Part shown: one piece after another, positions 1 through 3,922 of the stretch
Position numbering within the stretch: position 1 is the stretch's first letter
Layout: the number at the start of each line of letters is the position of its first letter
Source: Candidatus Saccharibacteria bacterium UBA7683
GTDB lineage: Bacteria > Patescibacteriota > Saccharimonadia > Saccharimonadales > UBA7683
Direction of reading: 5' to 3'
Length of the DNA: 6,317 nucleotides
Assembly: GCA_002482925.1 (NCBI GenBank)
Contig: DLGX01000036.1
Location: 1-6,317 of the forward strand
The notes under the pieces: model-generated
What the model saw: only the letters and a program-made list of their open reading frames with translations
Databases searched by the model: none
Told to the model about the DNA's origin: nothing
Position numbers and translations under genes: made by a program

Positions 1-290
1 GAGACAGTTTGGTCCCTATCTGCCGTGGGCGTCGATATTTGAGAGGAGTTGACCCTAGTACGAGAGGACCGGGTTGAACGTACCTCTGGTGTACCGGTTG
101 TCATACCAATGGCATGGCCGGGTAGCTACGTACGGAGCAGATAAGCGCTGAAAGCATATTAAGCGCGAAACTGACCTCAAGATTAGATTTCCCTATGAGA
201 CCCCTGATAGACGATCAGGTTGATAGGCGCAAGGTGGAAGTACAGCAATGTATGGAGCCGAAGCGTACTAATAGGTCCATTGACTTTTTA
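1..290 (+). rRNA. rrl: 23S ribosomal RNA, 3' end (partial)
   Basis: This is the last part of the large-subunit rRNA; the 5' part lies outside the window. The sequence opens with the conserved peptidyl-transferase segment GAGACAGTTTGGTCCCTATC. The universally conserved sarcin-ricin loop AGTACGAGAGGACC follows at 57-70, where elongation factors and IF-2 contact the ribosome. The closing element GTACTAAT lies at 264-271. By comparison with other bacterial 23S genes, the mature 3' end should fall about 18-20 nt after GTACTAAT. That gives an end near 290, uncertain by several bases because the 5' partner strand of the terminal helix is not visible. The gene lies upstream of the 5S gene on the same strand, as in a normal rRNA operon. 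Confidence 0.97.
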
Positions 291-456
291 TGCTTCTCTT
301 GTTTGAACTGTAATTTTATTGCAGTGAAGGCAAGAGAACGTTTGACCAGTTATTTGTGTGTATCATCACGATCACACGTTCAATTTAAAAGAATTTTGAT
401 TTTGTTATAAGAATCGATCAGGACATATGTTGCTTAAAAAACAACATATGTCTCAA
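291..456 (+). other. 23S-5S internal transcribed spacer with nested stem-loops
   Basis: This 166-nt spacer contains no tRNA gene and no credible ORF. It can fold into several hairpins. One pairs 294-301 (TTCTCTTG) with 331-338 (CAAGAGAA) and encloses a small inner ACTG/CAGT stem (307-310 with 322-325). A second pairs 356-360 (GTGTG) with 373-377 (CACAC), extended by ATC/GAT at 362-364 and 370-372. A third is the 11-bp hairpin listed separately just before 5S. Such stems usually act in precursor processing by RNase III-like nucleases; that role is inferred here. Confidence 0.7.
421..453 (+). other. Perfect 11-bp hairpin immediately upstream of 5S rRNA
   Basis: GACATATGTTG (422-432) and CAACATATGTC (442-452) are exact reverse complements separated by a 9-nt A-rich loop, and an outer G-T wobble pair can form at 421/453. 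The hairpin ends about 4 nt before the first paired base of 5S. No T-run follows, so it is not an intrinsic terminator. It probably marks a processing site for the 5S precursor, or insulates 5S folding from the spacer. Confidence 0.65.
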
Positions 457-560
457 TCGGTGCTCATAGCGCTGGGGAAACGCCTGTTCTCATTCCGAAC
501 ACAGAAGCTAAGCCCAGTAGCGGCGATAATACTCTTCAGGGGAAGGTAGCACGGCGCCGA
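457..560 (+). rRNA. rrf: 5S ribosomal RNA, short form
   Basis: The terminal helix I is formed by TCGGTGC (457-463) and GCGCCGA (554-560). The conserved 5S core CCGAACACAGAAGCTAAGCCC lies between them, around 497-517. The mature ends may reach a few bases beyond the helix. At about 104 nt from helix end to helix end it is shorter than the common 115-120 nt. The missing bases fall in the helix IV / loop E arm, where only a short CTTC/GAAG hairpin (534-545) can form. The gene follows the 23S gene on the same strand and ends 10 nt before a strong terminator. Confidence 0.93.
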
Positions 561-570
561 ATTATAGAAC

Positions 571-598
571 AAAGAGACCTAATAGGTCTCTTTTTCTT
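571..598 (+). terminator. Intrinsic terminator of the rRNA operon
   Basis: AAAGAGACCT (571-580) pairs perfectly with AGGTCTCTTT (584-593) across a 3-nt AAT loop, and the strand continues into a T-rich run. The hairpin lies 10 nt after 5S. It also lies about 20 nt downstream of the stop codon of the convergent lipid kinase gene. Read on the minus strand it is followed by TTTGTT, so it may terminate both transcripts, less efficiently for the kinase. Confidence 0.88.
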
Positions 599-613
599 AC
601 CCAAAAAATCAAT

Positions 614-1492
614 TTAATATATAGTGGCAAGTCGTCTTTTGAGCGATTGTATAGTAACATCTGAATTTTTATCTATAGTAATAATTTCACCATCAAGTTG
701 AGTTTTCGTTTTTTGAGTAGTTGTAAATGTGTATGATTTTGCTCTATGTTGTACATTTGGCTTAAGGATGAATGTTTCTAATAACTTTCTGAAGAAATGA
801 AACTTGTTGTGATGAACAATGGGAATAACTTCAAACTTACCATCATTCGGGAGCTCTTCTTCTGTAGTTTTTATATACTTTGCCATTCGTGCTGTATTAG
901 CAAAAACCAAACTATTAAACGAACGCTGTTTGTTGTTTACCAAAAGGGCGGTGGGCTTGGCTTTGCTAATTTCTGAAAGTGCTATCCATATTTCTCGCAA
1001 AGTGTTCAGATCTTTCTTGTTCAGCTCATTTCCGATTGCGGGTGTAATGCCAATGCCAATGTAAGAGTGCGCATAGCGTATATTCTTACTTGACGCGAGC
1101 ATTAATACATCAACGTGTCGAACTTTTTCTTGCAGGATATGCTCAATAAAGGACTCTACGTTTTTTTGCAAAGCACTTGCATGATCATTTGCATTCCCTG
1201 ATGCCAAGACTGCACAAACTGGTTTGGTGCTTTTTTCTTCTTGAGATCGAAGCGCGCCGTTGATAACTTCATTATAGCCACCGTCACCACTGGCAGAAAT
1301 GAGCAATGGATTATAATGCTTATTTGCAAGGTCGTACGCTAGCTCTTCTGCATGACCAGCATGTGTTGTGGCGCATAATGTAACTTCTATGGAATTATTT
1401 TTCAGTTTGGAAGCGACTTTTTTAGCATTAGCCCGGCCGTTACCGGTACTTTTCGGGTTATAAATTATAAAAACTTTACCGTAGGCTGTCAT
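614..1492 (-). CDS. Diacylglycerol kinase / YegS-type lipid kinase family protein
   Basis: The 292-residue protein has the order of motifs of the DAGK catalytic family, which phosphorylates a lipid or sphingoid hydroxyl with ATP at the inner membrane face. An N-terminal beta strand leads into YNPKSTGNG (11-19), the usual N-P-x-S/A-G start. The nucleotide loop is SGDGGYNEVING (68-79), where most relatives have GGDGT-NEV. The second glycine loop is ASGNANDHA (97-105), in place of P-x-G-T-x-N-D-F-A. The C-terminal domain has PNDGKFEV (215-222) and LDGE (266-269), as in family members. Length is normal (about 290-300). There is no signal peptide or membrane segment. No Shine-Dalgarno sequence precedes the ATG; an extended -10 element lies 7 nt upstream, suggesting a leaderless mRNA. 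Family assignment is secure, but the substrate is unknown. The altered loops mean activity should not be assumed. Confidence 0.88.
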   Translation of the reverse strand: MTAYGKVFIIYNPKSTGNGRANAKKVASKLKNNSIEVTLCATTHAGHAEELAYDLANKHYNPLLISASGDGGYNEVINGALRSQEEKSTKPVCAVLASGNANDHASALQKNVESFIEHILQEKVRHVDVLMLASSKNIRYAHSYIGIGITPAIGNELNKKDLNTLREIWIALSEISKAKPTALLVNNKQRSFNSLVFANTARMAKYIKTTEEELPNDGKFEVIPIVHHNKFHFFRKLLETFILKPNVQHRAKSYTFTTTQKTKTQLDGEIITIDKNSDVTIQSLKRRLATIY

Positions 1493-1508
1493 AACTTATA
1501 GGTTAGCA
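1493..1508 (-). promoter_or_regulatory. Extended -10 promoter, probably leaderless start of the lipid kinase gene
   Basis: Read on the minus strand, TGC-TAACCT (TG at 1508-1507, hexamer 1505-1500) is followed by the 7-nt ATAAGTT and then the ATG at 1492. Transcription would start at or next to the A of the start codon. No purine-rich ribosome binding site is present between this element and the ATG, and no good -35 is visible. The same arrangement precedes the ROK kinase gene, which strengthens the call. Confidence 0.5.
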
Positions 1509-1573
1509 GTAATCTGTATTAAAAGTAATAGCTCTAGTTGGAGACGTTCATGGAACTAATCACAAGCATATAG

Positions 1574-1602
1574 TTGACATAAGCAAAAAGGTATGTTACC
1601 AT
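1574..1602 (+). promoter_or_regulatory. Strong sigma-70-type promoter of the KGG-protein gene
   Basis: A consensus -35 TTGACA (1574-1579) is separated by exactly 17 nt from the -10 TACCAT (1597-1602). The -10 is also extended by TG at 1594-1595. The predicted transcription start is about 1608-1610. This leaves an unusually long leader of about 100 nt before the ATG at 1710. Confidence 0.8.
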
Positions 1603-1626
1603 AAGAGTAATTTCAGAGGTGAAATT

Positions 1627-1663
1627 GGAGGGTTCGCGTATCACCATTCGCGAGCTCTTTTTT
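1627..1663 (+). terminator. Terminator-like hairpin inside the KGG leader (possible attenuator)
   Basis: TCGCG (1634-1638) pairs with CGCGA (1649-1653) around a 10-nt loop. Across a small internal loop, GAG (1628-1630) pairs with CTC (1655-1657), and six T follow at 1658-1663. The hairpin lies between the promoter and the KGG start codon, so termination here would give an RNA of about 55 nt instead of mRNA. The stem is interrupted, so its strength is uncertain. Confidence 0.45.
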
Positions 1664-1695
1664 ATTCCTCTGAGAGGTGGAACTAAATAACTTAT

Positions 1696-1702
1696 GGGAG
1701 GT
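1696..1702 (+). promoter_or_regulatory. Shine-Dalgarno sequence fixing the KGG-protein start
   Basis: GGGAGGT is a near-perfect ribosome binding site 7 nt before the ATG at 1710. It excludes the in-frame GTG at 1677 as the start, which would place this SD inside the coding region. Confidence 0.85.
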
Positions 1703-1709
1703 CATTACT

Positions 1710-1934
1710 ATGGCTGGAACTAAAACTGGTGGCGTAAAAGCTGCTGCAACTAACAAAACTAAGTACGGTACAGACTTTTATGCATCTATTGGTGCTAAAG
1801 GTGGCAAGCGTGGTAAAACTGGCGGATTCGCTAGTGATAAAAAAGGCGCAGATGGCCTAACTGGTAAAGAACGAGCTCGTCAAGCTGGCTCTAAGGGCGG
1901 TCGTATTTCACGTCGTTCTAAAGTTACTAAATAA
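1710..1934 (+). CDS. Small basic KGG-repeat protein (stress-induced / Con-10-like)
   Basis: The product is 74 residues, very rich in Gly (16) and Lys/Arg (19, against 4 Asp/Glu), with no Cys or Trp and no hydrophobic segment, so it is a soluble, strongly basic protein. Two copies of an A-x-x-G-x-K-G-G repeat are visible (KGG at 30-32 and 62-64). They match the KGG motif of the Con-10/GsiB type known from stress-induced proteins of bacteria and fungi. A basic tail with RISRRS and a final KVTK could bind nucleic acid; this is inferred from charge only. The strong promoter, strong ribosome binding site and own terminator suggest high expression as a single gene. The start at 1710 is chosen for its SD; a GTG at 1677 would add 11 residues unrelated to the repeat. 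Its biochemical role is unknown. Confidence 0.87.
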   Translation: MAGTKTGGVKAAATNKTKYGTDFYASIGAKGGKRGKTGGFASDKKGADGLTGKERARQAGSKGGRISRRSKVTK

Positions 1935-1951
1935 TTTTAGTCTACTTTAAG

Positions 1952-1982
1952 AAAAACTACCCCTTATACAGGGGTAGTTTTT
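1952..1982. terminator. Bidirectional intrinsic terminator between convergent genes
   Basis: AAAAACTACCCC (1952-1963) and GGGGTAGTTTTT (1971-1982) form a perfect 12-bp stem with a 7-nt loop. The stem carries an A-run on one side and a T-run on the other, so it works as a terminator in both directions. It ends the KGG transcript on the plus strand and the ROK/protease transcript on the minus strand. The stop codon of the minus-strand gene (1983-1981) overlaps the outer stem. Confidence 0.92.
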
Positions 1983-2481
1983 AATTAGTAAGCTGATTAA
2001 CTAGCTTTAGACGATAATGGCGCGTACGTTGATCTGCAGGAACCTTCCACTTTTGCATGCAATTAAAACAGTGGTAGTGGTTGGCTTCGGTTTCTAGTGC
2101 AACAGTTTCACAGTTAGGGCATGCGCTCCGTAAATACAGCCAATCCCGGTAGCTATCAAGGCAACGTTCAATCTGTTTATTACTGATTTTTAGACCATAT
2201 GAAGTAGCGAGATCTTTCGCTTGCTTCCAAGCTTCGGCTTCAATCTTAAGAAGTTGAATGCCGCTGGTGTAGTTTGTGTGGCCTGCAAGGGCGTGGCCAA
2301 GCTCATGGAGTAACTGAAATATGCCTTCTTTTCTATAAAGTTCAGCTTCATCGTAGTACACGCAGTTGTCTTGGGGTGACCAGTGGAAGATCTCATTTTC
2401 AGCAAAGCTGAATTGAGGAAACTGTTTTTTAATTTCAGAAATACTAGGCAAGGTGGTCTTTGGCATATTCGTAGCATCCAT
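1981..2481 (-). CDS. HExxH metalloprotease-like protein (ImmA/IrrE-type core) with C-terminal zinc ribbon
   Basis: The 166-residue protein has LLHELGHALAGH with HELGH at residues 59-63, the zinc-binding HExxH helix. EAEAW follows at 81-85 and offers a Glu as third ligand, in the arrangement seen in the ImmA/IrrE (DUF955) peptidase family. The C-terminus adds CPNC (121-124) and CFNC (138-141), two CxxC knuckles of a zinc ribbon, absent from typical ImmA. No signal peptide or membrane helix is seen, so it is probably cytoplasmic. The gene starts inside the 3' end of the ROK kinase gene (38-nt overlap), which implies translational coupling. The ATG at 2481 has AGAGGT 13 nt upstream; an in-frame ATG at 2466 is the alternative start. 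ImmA-type proteins usually cleave a partner repressor, but no XRE-type repressor gene lies in this window. Substrate unknown. Confidence 0.75.
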   Translation of the reverse strand: MDATNMPKTTLPSISEIKKQFPQFSFAENEIFHWSPQDNCVYYDEAELYRKEGIFQLLHELGHALAGHTNYTSGIQLLKIEAEAWKQAKDLATSYGLKISNKQIERCLDSYRDWLYLRSACPNCETVALETEANHYHCFNCMQKWKVPADQRTRHYRLKLVNQLTN

Positions 2482-3259
2482 ATATTACTGACTGACCTCT
2501 AAAGTGAGTAGAGAGCAGAGCTTCAGGCTGTCTTACAATTGAATGAAGGTTTGATTGTAGGTAGGGTCTAATATATTGCTTAAACCTACTAAGTCTTTGG
2601 CCTAGTCCACCACCAAATATGATCACCTCTGGCTGGTAGCCTGAGCACACGATACCTAGTCCTAGATTTAGCCCTTTAGTGAACTCTTCCCAGATAGCAG
2701 AATCTTCAACATCAACAGCCTTCTTCCCGTATTTTTCTGAAAATGCTCTTCCCGAGGCAAATTCTTCCCAATGTTGAATGTTCCCTTGATATTCAAGAGG
2801 CGTTTTACCAATTTCCATGTCAATAACTTCTTTGACTAGCTTGCCGTTAACAACCAATGCGCCACCTATGCCAGTACTAATAGTGAGGTAAAATACTCGC
2901 TTATAATTCTCGAAAACATATCGAGCTTCGGCTAGTCCTGCCAGTTTACTGTCGTTTTCTATACAGATGTCTTTTATGCCAAGAGCTACAGAAATATCAT
3001 GTCTAATATGTTTATCTTTCCAAGGTAAATTACCAAGGCTTTCTACAACGCCACGTTTTCTATCTAGTAGGCCTGGTACAGCTGCGCAGGCAATCTTGGC
3101 TTTATTTGTTTCAAGGGCATCGGCATGCTTTTTAAGATCAACTAAAAATTCTTCGTAGTTTCTGTTGGTTTCAAAGCGGATTTCTTTAAGAAGCTTGCCG
3201 CTAAGTGCAAACACGGCAAGTAAAGTTTTGGTTCCCCCGATATCAACCCCGATAATCAT
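2444..3259 (-). CDS. ROK-family sugar kinase (glucokinase-like)
   Basis: This 271-residue protein is an actin-fold sugar kinase of the ROK family, transferring phosphate from ATP to a hexose or amino sugar in the cytoplasm. Visible motifs are the phosphate-1 loop DIGGTKT (6-12), ENDSKLAG (101-108) with the expected catalytic Asp at 103, the phosphate-2 loop STGIGG (128-133), EEFASGRA (165-172) and an adenosine-site GGGL (216-219). The usual ROK zinc site (a CxCGxxGCxE cluster plus the His of E-x-G-H) is missing: the sequence reads EIGK at 149-152 with no cysteine cluster. It is also shorter than most ROK kinases (about 300-320). It is the first gene of a two-gene operon with the protease-like gene, which overlaps its 3' end. 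No SD precedes the ATG. An extended -10 element 6 nt upstream implies a leaderless transcript. Exact sugar unknown. Confidence 0.87.
   Translation of the reverse strand: MIIGVDIGGTKTLLAVFALSGKLLKEIRFETNRNYEEFLVDLKKHADALETNKAKIACAAVPGLLDRKRGVVESLGNLPWKDKHIRHDISVALGIKDICIENDSKLAGLAEARYVFENYKRVFYLTISTGIGGALVVNGKLVKEVIDMEIGKTPLEYQGNIQHWEEFASGRAFSEKYGKKAVDVEDSAIWEEFTKGLNLGLGIVCSGYQPEVIIFGGGLGQRLSRFKQYIRPYLQSNLHSIVRQPEALLSTHFRGQSVIYGCYEYAKDHLA
2495..2500 (-). promoter_or_regulatory. Shine-Dalgarno sequence of the protease-like gene, inside the ROK coding region
   Basis: AGAGGT on the minus strand lies 13 nt before the ATG at 2481, slightly farther than ideal. It lies within the last codons of the ROK kinase gene, so ribosomes finishing ROK could re-initiate here. 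Confidence 0.5.
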
Positions 3260-3274
3260 ATACTTAGTGTACCA
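3260..3274 (-). promoter_or_regulatory. Extended -10 promoter, probably leaderless start of the ROK operon
   Basis: On the minus strand, TGG-TACACT (TG at 3274-3273, hexamer 3271-3266) is followed by AAGTAT and the ATG at 3259. The 6-nt spacing places the transcription start on the A of the start codon. There is no convincing -35 and no Shine-Dalgarno sequence in the gap. The only purine stretch (CAGGAA) is about 20 nt away, upstream of the -10. Confidence 0.55.
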
Positions 3275-3318
3275 GTATATTCCTGCTAGAACGAGCCTAT
3301 TTTAGATGACGCTTATCT

Positions 3319-3347
3319 TTGCAACGCGTACAAAAAACCAGTATTCT
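3319..3347 (+). promoter_or_regulatory. Promoter of the two-helix membrane protein gene
   Basis: A -35-like TTGCAA (3319-3324) and a -10-like TATTCT (3342-3347) are separated by 17 nt, each with four of six consensus bases. Transcription would start near 3354, giving a leader of about 16 nt that contains the ribosome binding site. The promoter diverges from the ROK promoter, about 45 nt away. Confidence 0.5.
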
Positions 3348-3358
3348 AGATGCATAGC

Positions 3359-3364
3359 AGGAGG
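3359..3364 (+). promoter_or_regulatory. Shine-Dalgarno sequence of the membrane protein gene
   Basis: AGGAGG lies 5 nt before the ATG at 3370 and supports both the start and the reality of this otherwise unrecognised gene. Confidence 0.8.
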
Positions 3365-3369
3365 AAGCA

Positions 3370-3783
3370 ATGGAAAATCGTAAGGGATTATTAACACATT
3401 TTGGCGGTATTATTAGAATCATAATTCTAATTGTTTCAGTAGCGGTTATCACATTTTTTGTGGTGAGATTTTTTAGAAACAGAGCGGCTACGCGAACCGC
3501 AGAGCAGTCTGCACAGGTTAGTCAAACAGATAAGCAAAAAGATTCTAGTAATGAAAAGAAGACCGAAGCTAACGATTCCGGCGCAGGTTCAAGCGCCACT
3601 AACGATTCGAACGAGGCGACAATACCAAGTGGTGTAGCTGAAGGCAGCGATTCTGACGAAACGAGCACTATGCCTGCCGTTGGCATGGGGCTGAACATGC
3701 TCGGGGTTGCGTTTGCGCTTAGTGCAGTAACGTATGGAGTTGTGTTTTTGAAAACAAAACAACGTATAGAAGTTTCTGTATAA
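3370..3783 (+). CDS. Hypothetical two-helix membrane protein with Ser/Asp/Glu-rich linker
   Basis: The 137-residue product was not recognised as any family. It has a hydrophobic helix at about 13-35, then a 65-residue low-complexity linker rich in Ser, Thr, Ala, Asn, Asp, Glu and Gln (about 38-100). A second hydrophobic helix at about 106-127 is followed by a basic tail KTKQR (128-132). MPAVG (101-105) directly before the second helix gives the outline of a sortase signal (P-x-x-G, hydrophobic stretch, basic tail), though it is not LPxTG. Topology is ambiguous. Basic residues follow the first helix (RFFRNR, 33-38), which argues against a simple N-in signal anchor, while the acidic end of the linker fits an outside location. 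A good SD and promoter support expression. No terminator is evident before rpsA, so some read-through into rpsA is possible. A surface or envelope role is inferred only from the architecture. Confidence 0.75.
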   Translation: MENRKGLLTHFGGIIRIIILIVSVAVITFFVVRFFRNRAATRTAEQSAQVSQTDKQKDSSNEKKTEANDSGAGSSATNDSNEATIPSGVAEGSDSDETSTMPAVGMGLNMLGVAFALSAVTYGVVFLKTKQRIEVSV

Positions 3784-3825
3784 ATTTCTAACCATTGGTT
3801 ATAAAACTTCCTAGATCTCAACACT

Positions 3826-3855
3826 TTGACATCTTATGACCAGATGAGGTACAAT
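3826..3855 (+). promoter_or_regulatory. Strong promoter of rpsA (and probably infB)
   Basis: A consensus -35 TTGACA (3826-3831) and a -10 TACAAT (3850-3855) are separated by 18 nt. The predicted start is about 3862, giving a leader of about 60 nt before the rpsA ATG. No other convincing promoter is seen before infB, so this one probably drives both genes. Confidence 0.8.
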
Positions 3856-3869
3856 TGGTGTAATCTTAT

Positions 3870-3885
3870 GGCGTTTGTTAGCGCC
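3870..3885 (+). promoter_or_regulatory. Hairpin in the rpsA leader
   Basis: GGCG (3870-3873) pairs with CGCC (3882-3885), with an inner T-G wobble and a 6-nt loop, within 10 nt of the predicted transcription start. It is followed by an A/T-rich stretch with seven T (3896-3902) directly before the ribosome binding site. Ribosomal protein S1 commonly regulates its own mRNA, so this could be part of an autoregulatory site; that is inference. Confidence 0.35.
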
Positions 3886-3903
3886 TGTAGAAAATATTTT
3901 TTT

Positions 3904-3911
3904 GGAAGGAG
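3904..3911 (+). promoter_or_regulatory. Shine-Dalgarno sequence deciding the rpsA start
   Basis: GGAAGGAG lies 11 nt before the ATG at 3923. It rules out the upstream in-frame TTG at 3875, which would place the SD inside the coding region. The in-frame TTG at 3914 is only 2 nt away from the SD, too close to use. Confidence 0.75.
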
Positions 3912-3922
3912 TTTTGTTAAAA

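Larger units (their letters stand above)
1609..1702 (+). promoter_or_regulatory. Structured 5' leader of the KGG-protein mRNA, candidate RNA switch
   Basis: The leader holds several competing pairings. AATTTCA (1609-1615) and TGAAATT (1620-1626) form a 7-bp hairpin with a GAGG loop. GGTGA (1618-1622) can instead pair with TCACC (1641-1645). TCAGAGG (1613-1619) is the exact reverse complement of CCTCTGA (1667-1673). The CCTCT at 1667-1671 can also pair with the GGGAGG of the ribosome binding site (1696-1701) or form a small hairpin with GAGG at 1674-1677. A terminator-like hairpin lies in the middle and is listed separately. No match to a known riboswitch class was recognised. A regulatory role is inferred from these mutually exclusive helices. 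Confidence 0.45.

Noticed and set aside
195..410. 71-codon plus-strand frame
   Set aside because: It lies across the 23S 3' end and the spacer, has no family resemblance and no ribosome binding site, and is explained by the rRNA.
1677..1709. Upstream in-frame GTG start for the KGG protein
   Set aside because: The strong SD at 1696-1702 lies inside this extension and fits only the ATG at 1710. The added residues are not part of the KGG repeat.
1694..1723. 9-codon frame (MGGHYYGWN) overlapping the KGG start
   Set aside because: Its ATG overlaps the SD of the real gene and has only a distant purine tract (1673-1680) of its own. It is too short to support without comparison.
3569..3608. CTAACGATTC repeated 30 nt apart in the membrane protein gene
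   Set aside because: The repeat is in frame and simply encodes the low-complexity linker (N-D-S). It is not an independent element.
3769..3810. Inverted repeat GAAGTTT/AAACTTC with inner TAACCA/TGGTTA after the membrane protein gene
   Set aside because: It could form a weak branched stem, but no T-run follows and the inner stem has almost no loop, so a terminator call is not supported.
3875..3922. Upstream TTG start for rpsA
   Set aside because: The SD GGAAGGAG at 3904-3911 would be inside the coding region, and the extra 16 residues fall in the leader after the promoter.
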